NCBI GenBank assembly: GCA_032027125.1 | Contig: JAVSMQ010000001.1 | Coordinates: forward strand, 470,160 to 534,159 | DNA length: 64,000 bases | Direction: 5' to 3' | From: JANJTB01 sp032027125 | GTDB lineage: Bacteria; Bacteroidota; Ignavibacteria; Kapaibacteriales; UBA2268 | Shown: piece after piece, positions 34,426 to 43,612 of the stretch | Layout: every line of letters starts with the position of its first letter | Position numbering within the stretch: position 1 is the stretch's first letter | The notes under the pieces: model-generated | Told to the model about the DNA's origin: nothing | The model's input: the letters and a program-made list of their open reading frames with translations, nothing else | Databases searched by the model: none | Position numbers and translations under genes: made by a program

Positions 34426-37400
34426 TTAACGGTTGATAGTCATCTTTCTGAGCAGTTTGGCAGTAGGCGTGATTAATTGATAAATATAATTACCTGCAGG
34501 AAGTTCGTCAAGATTGAATACTATTTCGTAATCGCCGGGAGGAATTTGTGCGTTGAATAAAGTTCTCAGCGGTTTTCCTAACAAATCATAAATCACAATC
34601 AGATGATTGCCGTTTTCGATTACTGAAAATCGTATTTTTGATTCAAAATCAACAGGATTCGGGAAATTTTGACCAAGACGGAGAATTTTGCCGGAATTAC
34701 CGATTAAACGCACTCCGCCCTCGAAACACAGACTATCCAGATTGAAAATTCCGTCTATTTCCAGCAGCTTTGTTTCAGGACTTCCTATTACGATCGATTT
34801 ACTTACTGATATTAAACTTGAATCTGAATTACCAAGTGTTGCAAGAAACCTGAGTTTTAATGCCGAACCATCAGGATTAATTGGTTTAGAAGGCAGTATT
34901 AAATCAATATGTCTCAAACCGTCTGTAACAAAACCTGTATAATCCTCTAAAGGAACAAGTAAAGTTGAGTTAAAAACAATTGTTGACTTATAGCCGGCAA
35001 CATCAGGAAGTTCAGAATTATCAGGCGAAAAAATAAAAATCGGGATTTCAATCGTATCTCCCGGTTTGGCATTTGCACTTCCGGCTTTAATTGCGGTTTT
35101 AGCTGAACCGTCAACAGAGGCATTAAGTCTGACGGAATCAATTGAACCGCAAATATTGGTTAAGTTTATGAGTTCGCTGTAAGTTTCTCCATAATTTCCG
35201 CCTTTAAAAGTGAAATATACTTTTGAGGTTTTACCAACCGGAGTCGGATTAGGAGATACAGAATCAATTGTAAAATAATTATACTGTTTATTAATATCCC
35301 AAAGAAGTTCAAGACTTCCGCGGTTTTCAATTTCAAAAACCGAACTTGCGGTCTCACCCTGTAAAAGTCCTTTAAGTTCAATAATCTTATCGGAAAGTAC
35401 AAAATCTGCAGTTCCGTAAAATCCTGATAATTTGACATCCTTAATTCCTGAAGGATAATTAACAGCATTTGAATTTATTACCAAAGTGTCGTAACTTATG
35501 CCTGAGTTCAAAGGTTTAAATTTTAATATAAATGTCTTCTCTTCCCCACTTGGCAAATTTGTTTCTTCGAAATTTTCAACCAATGAAAAAACTTTTTCTG
35601 AATTTCTGAAAGTTAGTGAAGAAATCAATAGCGGTGTTGTTCCGGTATTTTTTAATATTAATGAGTGTAATGTGCTGTCGGGACTGCACATAATTTCAGG
35701 GAACTGAATATCATCCACCGTAGTGATTTCAGCAGCATTTGGTCCGACATAAGCACTCAAATCCAATATAATTGATTTACCGCAAGAATCAGAAAAATTA
35801 TTTACATCCGAATACTGACCGAACTGAGCAGCCCCTTTAAATTTAATTCTAACTTTTGAACTTTCACCCGGCAGAGTTACAGCAGGAATTACTGACTCGA
35901 TTTCAAAATACTCAAGATTCACAGGTAGTGCAAAAGTAATAGGTACCGTACCGGTATTATGCACAGTTATTTCTTTTGTCTGCGGTTCATTGGTATTGTA
36001 AACAAAAAATAATAAATTGTCAGCCGAAAGTTTGAAATCTGATACAGCTTTTTTGAGATTTATTTTTATGATATTCTCTATAGTTTTATCAGCGTTCATA
36101 TTTGACGTTATAACAATTTCCGACTGATAGTCTCCTGCTGCAATACCATTGAAATTCAATATAAGTTTTGCAGAATCCTTTTCTACAATATTGAAATTTG
36201 TAACGCTTAAATCCAATGTAAATTCAGGTGATGAATTATCTGACAATTGGATATTTTGAATATTTAGTATATCATTGCCGGTATTATATATCCAGACATC
36301 TCGGGAAACAGTATTTTCGCAGACTATTTCAGGCAGATTGATTTCAGGAATGAAACTTATCTGCGGAGCTGCGCCGATACCGACAAGACTTATATATTCA
36401 GGACCGATTTTGCCGTCGTAATCAACATCATAAAGTGCGCCCGACATAAATGTTCTATTGGGCTTATAGTAAACATTTATGTCAATTGAATTATCGGGTA
36501 AAATGAATCCGGGAGTAAAATCTCTGACTTCGAATTGGGAATCATTGTTGAATATCTCATTAATATTGTCAATAAATACATCTGAAGAACTGATGTTTTT
36601 TATATTTACAACCAAAGCCTGTGATACGCTTCCTACTTTTACAATACCGAAATTATGATTTTTGGGAAAAACTTCGATTATTCTTTCATCAGTATATCCA
36701 TACAGAAAAGTCCTGAATTCTCTTTCACCGGATTTGTAAATAATAGTATCAAGTTTACTGCCCATTACTTTTGGATTAAATCTAATTTTCAAATCCAATC
36801 CGGAAAGACCATTCAAATAAAACGGGAAATCGGGTAGTCCGCTTTCAATTGAGAATGAATTGCTGCCACCTCTTATATATATTGTATCAATATATAATCC
36901 GGAATTGTGAGGATTAGAAATAATATTCTGAACTAATGAATCCTTAAAACTATTTAATTCCATTCTCGCAAAAACTACACTTTTTGTCTTAATATTTGGG
37001 TTAATTATTGACCAAACATTATCAGACGAATCCTCCTGCAGAGTTGGTCGGTTGAACGGAATATCATCCGGTGACCATACAAAAACTTCACCCTGAATTG
37101 TTGAGCTTGCTATTCTTTTACCGTCATTACGCCATTTAATTCTGTTAACATAATTATTATGACCTTTGAATGTGTAATATTTTGAACCGTCTCCGGGATT
37201 CCACAATACAACAGCAGAATCAACGGATGCTGATGCAACAGGTGCGGTAAATGTTCCGGAAGGGTCTCTGGAAACAACATTAACGGGTTTATTATCATTA
37301 TATAGTGATATGATATTTTCATCAGTAGCAATGTTCCAGATTCTGATTATTTCACTCATGGAACTTGTTACAAGAACTTTTCCGGTTGGGTTAAACGCTG

Positions 37401-39414
37401 TTGAATTTATTCGCTGGTCACTTGCCTTGATTTCTTCAATCACCGGTTCATTGATTTTTAATATTCTTGCAAATCCATTCTCGCATCCGACGGCAAGCTG
37501 TTCACCTGCTTTATCCCACTGCAAAGAATTTGCTTTCGATGTATAATTCCACTGTTTTACAGGTGTTGTCGAAGGGAAATCCCAAACATATATATTCCCC
37601 GAGGCACAGGCTGCAGCAATGAAATTATTAACCGGATTCCAGTCAATATGCAAAATTTCCTCACCGGGCACGCTTAATTTATATTCTTCAAATTCATTAT
37701 CTGCATTACGGATTGTAACCCAATTACTGTTTTCAGTTATAAATGCCACAAATTTAAAATCAGGGCTTATATCAAAATCTAAAAGATTAGTAATATTTCC
37801 GGAAATTGTTTTTACAGGCTCGCCGTTGGCTGCATTCCAAAGCCTGATAAATCCGTCTTTACTACCGGTATAAATCTCGTTTTGTAAATCTTTCCATACC
37901 AGATTTACAACACCGCCCTGTATTCCTCTTAAAGAGATAATATTTTTGCTAAGGTCATATTTCGAGAGCTGTCCGACCCTAATCAGACAGTTATTGCTTG
38001 TAGCAAACGGTATTCCCCGCCAATTATAACTCAAACCGGTTGCAGAATTCGTGATATTAATCCAACTGTTACCATTATTAAGACTATAATCAATTCTTAC
38101 TGTATCGCCGGGCAGTACGCCGTCCCATTCAATTTTGTAATAACCGCCGGTAAACAGTATTTCTCCTCCGTTCGGACTGACTACACGTATTGTTTTATCA
38201 ATCTCTGAAGTGTGGTCTGAGCCTCCTGCAAGTCTTAATAATCCTCCATTGCAGTGATTGCCTGTTATTTTAATTTCACTGTAAATATATGCTGTGTCTA
38301 TTGGTTCGAACTGAACCGTTATTTCTTTGCTTTCACCGGATTTCAGTAAAAAATTTCTGGGTAGGCTTATTACCTTGAAAATCGGATTATCAACAAAGTC
38401 AGTAATTGAAATATCTCCGTTTTTTGCTGTTAAGGTGAATTTCTTTGTTGGTGATGAAGGTGGTTTCTGAAGCCCGAAATAAAAATAAGCCGGTTCAATA
38501 ACAAGATGCGGCAGCAATTCACCCGCGATATTCAGATTAATATTGGTATTAAATCCAATAGCTGAGAAATTCAAATTTAACGTATTTTCTGTATTACATG
38601 TAAATGAATTAAATGAAAATTTGCAGGTTTGATTAAATTTTGAAAGATACGCTAATGAATAAATTGCTTTTTTAAAATCGTCCTGATTATTAATTTTCTC
38701 AAAATTACAACCTTTTGTTGGGGCTGAAATCGAAGCAATTAACGGTGATACCGGGAAATTAAAAGTAACCGTATGCAGTCTGGCACCTGTTTGGAGGAGT
38801 TTCGCGATGATTAAATCCTTATTACCTGACTCGGTACCGTCTGTTATCAGTACTATTTCCCTTCTGTTCTTTGTTGATTCTATCAAACCAATAGCATCGG
38901 CAGGTTCGGACAAAAAAGCGGCATTGATATCTGTTGAGCCGTTAAATGTGATATTATTCAATGAACTAATCAGGCTTGTTTTATCATTGGAAAAGTCATG
39001 TATCAGAAAATTTATATTATTAAACCCGGTAATAGCTATCTGCGAGTTATTAAGTTTAAAATTTTGTAATAAATCAATCAAAGCCTGTTTTAATATGACA
39101 AAATTTTGTCCTGCCATAGATTGGGACATATCAATAACAAACAACAAACTAAAAGTTGTATCCTGTGTTTGCCCGCCCGGACAATCAAAATTGTTTATTA
39201 TGCGGATTGCTCCATTTTCTGTTAATGTTAAACCGGCGCTGCTTTGATTGACAAATTTTTCGTTGTCTATCAGAATACTTTCTATCTCAATCTCAGGATA
39301 TGCAGAACTATTAACCCTCAGCGGATAATATTCAATTGAATTTGCTTCCGGATTTGACAAAAGAATAACCAGCAGTATAACAATGCCCCACGGGAAAATT
39401 CCACTATATGTCAT
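34426..39414 (-). CDS. Giant surface protein: vWA, WD40 repeats, abnormal-spindle-like repeats, T9SS sorting domain
   Basis: 1662 residues from the ATG at 39414, which starts a signal sequence (MTYSGIFPWGIVILLVILL); a TTG at 39447 would add 11 residues before it. A von Willebrand A domain with the MIDAS DMSQSMAG and LITDGTESG occupies about residues 60-260. WD40-type blades (TGSKDGFIRLWNAANGE, then AVASASVDSAVVLWNPGDG) span about 480-780. Several ASPM/SPD-2/Hydin-like Ig repeats follow (DFGIVKVG-like NFGIVKVGS, and NTGTTPLLISSL). The C-terminus (LGQNFPNPVDFESKIRFSV, IVIYDLLGKPL, AGNYIYQLITP) is a T9SS sorting domain. Likely a large adhesive or ligand-binding surface protein; function unknown. 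Confidence 0.9.
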   Translation of the reverse strand: MTYSGIFPWGIVILLVILLSNPEANSIEYYPLRVNSSAYPEIEIESILIDNEKFVNQSSAGLTLTENGAIRIINNFDCPGGQTQDTTFSLLFVIDMSQSMAGQNFVILKQALIDLLQNFKLNNSQIAITGFNNINFLIHDFSNDKTSLISSLNNITFNGSTDINAAFLSEPADAIGLIESTKNRREIVLITDGTESGNKDLIIAKLLQTGARLHTVTFNFPVSPLIASISAPTKGCNFEKINNQDDFKKAIYSLAYLSKFNQTCKFSFNSFTCNTENTLNLNFSAIGFNTNINLNIAGELLPHLVIEPAYFYFGLQKPPSSPTKKFTLTAKNGDISITDFVDNPIFKVISLPRNFLLKSGESKEITVQFEPIDTAYIYSEIKITGNHCNGGLLRLAGGSDHTSEIDKTIRVVSPNGGEILFTGGYYKIEWDGVLPGDTVRIDYSLNNGNSWINITNSATGLSYNWRGIPFATSNNCLIRVGQLSKYDLSKNIISLRGIQGGVVNLVWKDLQNEIYTGSKDGFIRLWNAANGEPVKTISGNITNLLDFDISPDFKFVAFITENSNWVTIRNADNEFEEYKLSVPGEEILHIDWNPVNNFIAAACASGNIYVWDFPSTTPVKQWNYTSKANSLQWDKAGEQLAVGCENGFARILKINEPVIEEIKASDQRINSTAFNPTGKVLVTSSMSEIIRIWNIATDENIISLYNDNKPVNVVSRDPSGTFTAPVASASVDSAVVLWNPGDGSKYYTFKGHNNYVNRIKWRNDGKRIASSTIQGEVFVWSPDDIPFNRPTLQEDSSDNVWSIINPNIKTKSVVFARMELNSFKDSLVQNIISNPHNSGLYIDTIYIRGGSNSFSIESGLPDFPFYLNGLSGLDLKIRFNPKVMGSKLDTIIYKSGEREFRTFLYGYTDERIIEVFPKNHNFGIVKVGSVSQALVVNIKNISSSDVFIDNINEIFNNDSQFEVRDFTPGFILPDNSIDINVYYKPNRTFMSGALYDVDYDGKIGPEYISLVGIGAAPQISFIPEINLPEIVCENTVSRDVWIYNTGNDILNIQNIQLSDNSSPEFTLDLSVTNFNIVEKDSAKLILNFNGIAAGDYQSEIVITSNMNADKTIENIIKINLKKAVSDFKLSADNLLFFVYNTNEPQTKEITVHNTGTVPITFALPVNLEYFEIESVIPAVTLPGESSKVRIKFKGAAQFGQYSDVNNFSDSCGKSIILDLSAYVGPNAAEITTVDDIQFPEIMCSPDSTLHSLILKNTGTTPLLISSLTFRNSEKVFSLVENFEETNLPSGEEKTFILKFKPLNSGISYDTLVINSNAVNYPSGIKDVKLSGFYGTADFVLSDKIIELKGLLQGETASSVFEIENRGSLELLWDINKQYNYFTIDSVSPNPTPVGKTSKVYFTFKGGNYGETYSELINLTNICGSIDSVRLNASVDGSAKTAIKAGSANAKPGDTIEIPIFIFSPDNSELPDVAGYKSTIVFNSTLLVPLEDYTGFVTDGLRHIDLILPSKPINPDGSALKLRFLATLGNSDSSLISVSKSIVIGSPETKLLEIDGIFNLDSLCFEGGVRLIGNSGKILRLGQNFPNPVDFESKIRFSVIENGNHLIVIYDLLGKPLRTLFNAQIPPGDYEIVFNLDELPAGNYIYQLITPTAKLLRKMTINR

Positions 39415-39648
39415 TTTATAATTCTTCAAATTCAATTCTTTACACAAAATTTATCAAGACAAAATAATACTTTTTGAAATTGTAAACAAACTCAATATCA
39501 TAATGACAATTTACAGCAAATATTGTTACAAAAATATAAAATGATTTGCTTTCGACAAGATTATGAAGCTTTTTAAATTTTTGTATGAAATTAACAGCAG
39601 GAGGTTATTATTTATAATAATTGATTATTGATATAATAGTTAGTAGAT

Positions 39649-39912
39649 TTATAATTTTTCTATAATAAGTTCAGTTGAACCATCTTCTAACGAATTAAAT
39701 TGATCCAGATGAATATGATACCCTGAATCATATTCATCCTGAGATAAATTTAAAAGATGATTGGCTAAGGATAATAAGCCAGCTTTATTTGCAATTAATC
39801 GAACATGCATATTATCTTTTTCAACAAAGATTTTAAAATCATCTTCCCAATAAAATTCAAATCCTTTAAATTTATCGTATAAAGGTAAAGATACCAATAC
39901 TTCTTTTTTCAT
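39649..39912 (-). CDS. Imm32-like immunity protein
   Basis: 87 residues. The segment LIANKAGLLSLANHLLNLS followed by HIHLDQFNSLEDGSTELII is the pattern of the Imm32 immunity family, cytosolic proteins that bind and block polymorphic-toxin tips. The ATG follows the toxin-tip stop by two bases, the normal toxin-then-immunity order. Because the toxin gene lacks its delivery part, this immunity gene is orphaned but looks intact. Confidence 0.75.
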   Translation of the reverse strand: MKKEVLVSLPLYDKFKGFEFYWEDDFKIFVEKDNMHVRLIANKAGLLSLANHLLNLSQDEYDSGYHIHLDQFNSLEDGSTELIIEKL

Positions 39913-39914
39913 GT

Positions 39915-40310
39915 TTAGTCCGTTAAATAAATATGTAAATTTTTTATAACTGTCATTTTGCCAGGTTTTTGTGGATTAGGTCCCAAAGTTTCAAAATTCA
40001 TTTGTCTTCCATCTCCATGTTTTCCAAGAATATCATTATCACCTATTCGCACTACCCTTAAATTATCTTCGGATATATATCTTCCTGGTGAATCCATTCG
40101 ATATTCTATTCCTAAAAACCGGTCAGCTAATTCTAAGGCATTGTTTGTTGTAGTTCTAAGTCCATCGTAAAGTTCAATCCTACTATCATTATGCACCAGC
40201 ACACCGCTTGCCGATACATTATAATTATTTAGCGAATATGCAAAGAGCGAATCACCCTGCTTTAAGTCCTTAGACTCTACCCAATCATTATTTACAAAGA
40301 ACGGATGCTT
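39915..40310 (-). pseudogene. Polymorphic-toxin C-terminal tip with HINT-domain fragment (orphan cassette)
   Basis: The frame is open from 40358 to the stop at 39915. From 40310 it reads KHPFFVNNDWVESKDLKQGDSLFAY, the last part of a pretoxin HINT (autoprocessing) domain, then GVLVHNDS, the HINT C-terminal Asn boundary, then a toxin tip (DRFLGIEYR, PGRYISEDNLRVVRIGDNDILGKHG, LGPNPQKPGKMTVI). The parent toxin (secretion region and HINT N-terminus) is missing. The HINT fragment begins 5 bases after the stop of the DUF2442 gene at 40316, a recombination junction. I do not know the tip's activity. A GTG inside (MLVHNDS position) could allow expression of the bare tip. Confidence 0.7.
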
Positions 40311-40315
40311 ATTTT

Positions 40316-40561
40316 TTATCCAAATCTTCCGTCTAATATACCACTTATTGATAGGTCCTCATCAAGTTCATCCCAATGAAGTCCCGTGCCATCACAAATT
40401 AATTCTACTTTAGCTAATTGCTTATCAGTTGCTTTTGCTAACTTTTTGTTATTCTCAGCAGGAAATCTAAATTCAGAATTATTCATAAGTTTAACACAAA
40501 TAATTCGATTGTCTATATAAACTTTATCTGCCTGAACTTCATATTTAATATCCAAATACAT
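40316..40561 (-). CDS. DUF2442 protein
   Basis: 81 residues from the ATG at 40559-40561 (AAGGAG 10 bases upstream); a longer start at 40591 is not needed. The ending FPAENNKKLAKATDKQLAKVELI to GTGLHWDELDEDLSISGILDGR is typical of DUF2442. These proteins are usually paired with DUF4160 proteins in small toxin-antitoxin-like modules; here only the tail of the DUF4160 partner remains (40545-40646). Confidence 0.85.
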   Translation of the reverse strand: MYLDIKYEVQADKVYIDNRIICVKLMNNSEFRFPAENNKKLAKATDKQLAKVELICDGTGLHWDELDEDLSISGILDGRFG

Positions 40562-40646
40562 TATACCATTTCTCCTTAATTTTTTCAACATTTTCGGTTA
40601 CTAAATTTTCAGCTTTCATTAGGTCAGATGATTTGAAACCTTTTAT
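40545..40646 (-). pseudogene. Truncated DUF4160 gene (3' end only)
   Basis: The open frame GFKSSDLMKAENLVTENVEK followed by IKEKW, NVFGY and stop matches the C-terminal helix of DUF4160 proteins. An in-frame TAA at 40647-40649 stands before it and no upstream part exists. Its stop overlaps the start of the DUF2442 gene, as expected of an original DUF4160-DUF2442 operon. The identification rests on about 30 codons. Confidence 0.5.
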
Positions 40647-40669
40647 TTAATATTCTATTATAAAAAAAA

Positions 40670-41107
40670 TTAGTCATATTTGTAATTCACGACTGTTTTC
40701 GCAAGTATATCACCAATTCTTTGTTTCCGTCTTGAAAAAATAATAAATAACGAAGCAGGTAATCCTCCGATTAATAATGGGTTAACTTCAAAAATTCTAA
40801 ATATTGTTCTAATTAAAGCTTGCTTGCCATTAATTTTACCACCGTCTTTATTTGTAATTTCCAAACCTGTAAAAATTTTACCCAATGATCTTGACCATAT
40901 ACTTTCCATTACGAAAAAGTAAATAAGATAGAATATACAAATACATATAAAAATAAATATGGTAGATTCGAAATTTAGAAATTTAAAAATCGAATATAGA
41001 ATTAATCCGCAAATGACACCAAATATCATTGCAATCAAATTGTCGATTATTGCAGCCAATAAACGACTACCATTCATTGTGCCTTCGAAATATGTTAAAT
41101 CTTCCAT
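40670..41107 (-). CDS. RDD family membrane protein
   Basis: 145 residues. Two clear hydrophobic segments (about 18-42 and 47-68), a third re-entrant one near 115-128, the family's early Arg/Asp pair (GSRLLAAIIDNLIA) and the ending RIGDILAKTVV. RDD proteins are poorly characterised; in polymorphic-toxin loci they occur as probable membrane-located immunity proteins. Position between two toxin cassettes suggests that role here, but this is inference. Confidence 0.8.
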   Translation of the reverse strand: MEDLTYFEGTMNGSRLLAAIIDNLIAMIFGVICGLILYSIFKFLNFESTIFIFICICIFYLIYFFVMESIWSRSLGKIFTGLEITNKDGGKINGKQALIRTIFRIFEVNPLLIGGLPASLFIIFSRRKQRIGDILAKTVVNYKYD

Positions 41108-41304
41108 TTTAACACTCCAATATTATTATCAAAATGATATAAAAAAATCTTGAAATTATCAAGATTTTAACAATTACTAATCAAAAAATCGTGTACTATA
41201 AAATTTTGAATCCTGTTAATATTTGTTATTACAAAAATATCAATTTTCTCAAATAAACAATCATTATTTACAAAGAACAGTTACAAAAGTTAATCTTCAT
41301 ACTA

Positions 41305-41616
41305 TTATTTCATCAATTCTTTTCTTGCATAAACAACCCCACTTAATGGTTCTAACTCAGACAGTTGTAATTTAGAATATAGACATTCCTCATTAATTGT
41401 ATTGAATTCTGAAAATTTAAAATGTGAAATGAATTCTGACATAACAATACTTACACTTTCAAAATCATCTTCATCTGGTTCTTTATCAAGATAAAATCTC
41501 AATAGGAATGTTTTATTATCTTCATTATAATCAAATACTATCGCACGAATATTATTATAGATTTCACCTATTAATGCATCTTGCAACGACAACATAATTT
41601 CTGATCTTGTAATCAT
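41305..41616 (-). CDS. Probable immunity protein of the Ntox50-like cassette
   Basis: 103 residues from the ATG at 41614-41616 with AAGGAG upstream. It follows the Ntox50-like pseudogene stop by 13 bases. The pattern SEIMLSLQDALIGEIYNNIRAI, then FLLRFYLDKEPDEDDFESVSIV and PLSGVVYARKE, is that of small uncharacterised proteins found beside toxin tips. Reading further upstream (to 41751) would only translate the toxin region in another frame. Immunity role inferred from position. Confidence 0.65.
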   Translation of the reverse strand: MITRSEIMLSLQDALIGEIYNNIRAIVFDYNEDNKTFLLRFYLDKEPDEDDFESVSIVMSEFISHFKFSEFNTINEECLYSKLQLSELEPLSGVVYARKELMK

Positions 41617-41629
41617 TATATTATTCTCC

Positions 41630-42048
41630 TTAATATTGAATTGGATTATTAGGATAAATGTGTACACCATTTTTCCCGGATACAACAACGCCAAAACCTG
41701 ATGGACCAATTTCGACTCCATTTTCAAAATATGTTCCAACGGTTTTTCCAAAATCTATAATTGATTTATTTGGGGAATATAATCTTATCACTTTAAATTT
41801 TCACGAATTAAAACCATACAATAGAGTTTGAACATCAACATTTAAAATACTTTTATCTTCAATATAACCTTTTCTAATAATATGTTTGGATTGCTGATCC
41901 AAATTGATTTTTGAAGGAAAATTACAATTATGCACCAGCACACCACTTGCCGATATATACTAATTTTAACCCGCATAAGCGAAGAGCGAATCACCCTGCT
42001 TTAAATCCTTAGCTGCGGATGCCAATCATTATTTACAAAGAACGGATG
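41630..42048 (-). pseudogene. Broken polymorphic toxin: HINT fragment plus Ntox50-like domain
   Basis: Reading the minus strand from 42048: HPFFVNNDW, a frameshift, AAKDLKQGDSLFAYAG, stops, then ISASGVLVHN (HINT end), then an Ntox50-type toxin (NLDQQSKHIIRKG, KSILNVDVQTLLYGF, in-frame TGA, then IIDFGKTVGTYFENGVE and GKNGVHIYPNNP). At least one frameshift and several stops inactivate it. The HINT fragment begins at the base after the DUF2442 stop (42049). Its nucleotide sequence repeats that of 40190-40306 closely. Confidence 0.7.
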
Positions 42049-42285
42049 TTATATCAAGTTATATAAAAACTCAGGTGCTAAATCTGCCCCATTTTTCCAT
42101 TCTATTGTATTTGAAATTTTGGAAATTTCAAAATTCTTAAAATGAAGTACATCTTTTAATGGTTCAAAAACTTTTCCCCATAAGATATTTTCTAAATTTA
42201 CTATCCCTGATTTTCCATCATTAAATTTAATGAAAATATTATATCCATCTTTATATTCAGCATCTACAATTTCGATATTTTTCAT
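42049..42285 (-). CDS. DUF2442 protein (second copy)
   Basis: 78 residues, ATG at 42283-42285, two bases after the DUF4160 stop. IEIVDAEYKDGYNIFIKFNDGKSGIVNLENIL and FKNFEISKISNTIEWKNGADLAPEFLY are the hallmarks of DUF2442. Together with the upstream DUF4160 gene it forms a complete two-gene module of the toxin-antitoxin-like type. Intact by length. It belongs to a different DUF2442 branch from the 40316 copy. Confidence 0.88.
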   Translation of the reverse strand: MKNIEIVDAEYKDGYNIFIKFNDGKSGIVNLENILWGKVFEPLKDVLHFKNFEISKISNTIEWKNGADLAPEFLYNLI

Positions 42286-42287
42286 TG

Positions 42288-42545
42288 TTACTCCAGTGGT
42301 GGAATTTTATTTAAAGAATCATGATTCATAGCTAATTTCCAGTCATCAATTAACTCATCTTTATACTTAATATACCATTCCAAGACAGCATTTAAAGCTC
42401 TACGTGGGAATTTTCCCTCAACTATGCCTGTTTCAATTTCCACTGATATTTTATATTCACCATATTTTGCATGAAAATGTGGCGGTGTATGGTCGTTATA
42501 TAACATGTAAACTACAATTCCGAGAAATCTTGATATTTCAGGCAT
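42288..42545 (-). CDS. DUF4160 protein
   Basis: 85 residues, ATG at 42543-42545. MPEISRFLGIVVYMLYNDHTPPHFHAKYG is the highly typical DUF4160 start; the rest (VEGKFPRRALNAVLEWYIKYKDELIDDWKLA) fits the whole family length. Partner of the DUF2442 protein downstream. Exact function not established; such pairs are often listed as putative toxin-antitoxin systems. Confidence 0.9.
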   Translation of the reverse strand: MPEISRFLGIVVYMLYNDHTPPHFHAKYGEYKISVEIETGIVEGKFPRRALNAVLEWYIKYKDELIDDWKLAMNHDSLNKIPPLE

Positions 42546-42612
42546 AATCTTCTCCTAATTAATAAATTAGTTTTACGTTTTGAATAAATAAATATTTTTT
42601 ATAAATTTAGAT

Positions 42613-42812
42613 TTTAAATTCTTAGCCGCTGTCCAATTATTATTTACAAATAACGGATGCTCAAAAGTACAAATTACTTAATCTTTTGCAAAATATAATT
42701 TTATGAATTCATTAGTCTTTCTTTCAAAAATATTCTGCACCGGATATAATTCAGTTTTACCCGATTCAATATTGTATGACCCTACACTATCACCTTATTT
42801 TACTTTTTCAAC
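42613..42812 (-). pseudogene. HINT-domain pseudogene fragment
   Basis: The minus strand reads GDSVGSYNIESGKTELYPVQ, NIFERKTNEFIKLYFAKD, an in-frame TAA, VICTFEHPLFVNNNWTAAKNLK. This is the middle of a pretoxin HINT domain with at least three nonsense codons (before GDSV and after FAKD). It is the most complete of the three HINT fragments and stands upstream of the DUF4160/DUF2442 pair, so it probably marks the original toxin gene's break point. No toxin N-terminal region is found upstream. Confidence 0.65.
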
Positions 42813-42829
42813 TTGCTGCTAAGATTTGT

Positions 42830-43321
42830 TTACATTCCTTTTAACAAGTTATCGAGTTTGTCGAAAGATTGCTGCCAGCCGTCTTTACACATTTCTTTCA
42901 TTTCCCCTTCAGGCAACCCAATATGATTCAACGTCATTTTTGTTTTGCCGAATTCTGCATCCTCAAAATCTAAAATAATTTTTAATTCTTGGGACCATTC
43001 ACCGGACATTCCGTAATCCGAAGCAGGAACAATATTACCTTCCTCATCTGAGAAGGAATCTGTGCATACAATATGTTCATTTGGAATAAGTTCGAGATAT
43101 GTTCCTCTACTCCATATTAATACTTGTCCGTCCGGTGCAACTATATTTGAGTGGTAATATCCGTTCACTCGCAGGTCAATATTGCAGACTGTAGAGGTAT
43201 AATCTTTCGGACCCCACCATCTTTTAAAAGTTTCGGCATCCGTCCAGGCTTTCCACACCATTTCACGGGGTGCGTCAAATATGCGTGTGATTGTCAATGC
43301 ATCTATAATCTGAGTTGTCAT
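42830..43321 (-). CDS. SRPBCC/AHSA1-type protein
   Basis: 163 residues. The Bet v1-like fold of the AHSA1/CalC family is recognisable: ITRIFDAPREMVWKAWTDAETFKRWWGPKDYT at the start and MTLNHIGLPEGEMKEMCKDGWQQSFDKLDNLL at the end. These proteins bind hydrophobic ligands or client proteins; the ligand is unknown. ATG at 43319-43321. Single gene, divergent from the 43613 gene across 291 AT-rich bases. Confidence 0.92.
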   Translation of the reverse strand: MTTQIIDALTITRIFDAPREMVWKAWTDAETFKRWWGPKDYTSTVCNIDLRVNGYYHSNIVAPDGQVLIWSRGTYLELIPNEHIVCTDSFSDEEGNIVPASDYGMSGEWSQELKIILDFEDAEFGKTKMTLNHIGLPEGEMKEMCKDGWQQSFDKLDNLLKGM

Positions 43322-43612
43322 TTTACTCTTCCTTTATATTATAAAACAAATTAATTAAATCAATTCACTTCAATCTAATTTCAGCAGCAATCAATAACAT
43401 TTTCAAAAACAAAAGTAAGGTTTATAATTCAAATAAATGATGGTCAAAAACGACTTTTCAATAGGTTATTTACGAAATATTCCTTAATTTATTTATGTAA
43501 TTTGATGACGCGTGACAAAACAATACTGTTTGATAATTACAGTCCGATAAATGTTGAATTAAAATAACTAATTAGATATAAAGAATTTAAAAAATAATTA
43601 TAAGGTAAAAAG

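Noticed and set aside
41633..41751. N-terminal extension of the immunity gene (MEKPLEHILKME...)
   Set aside because: That stretch is the Ntox50-like toxin region read in another frame; the ATG at 41614-41616 has the ribosome binding site.
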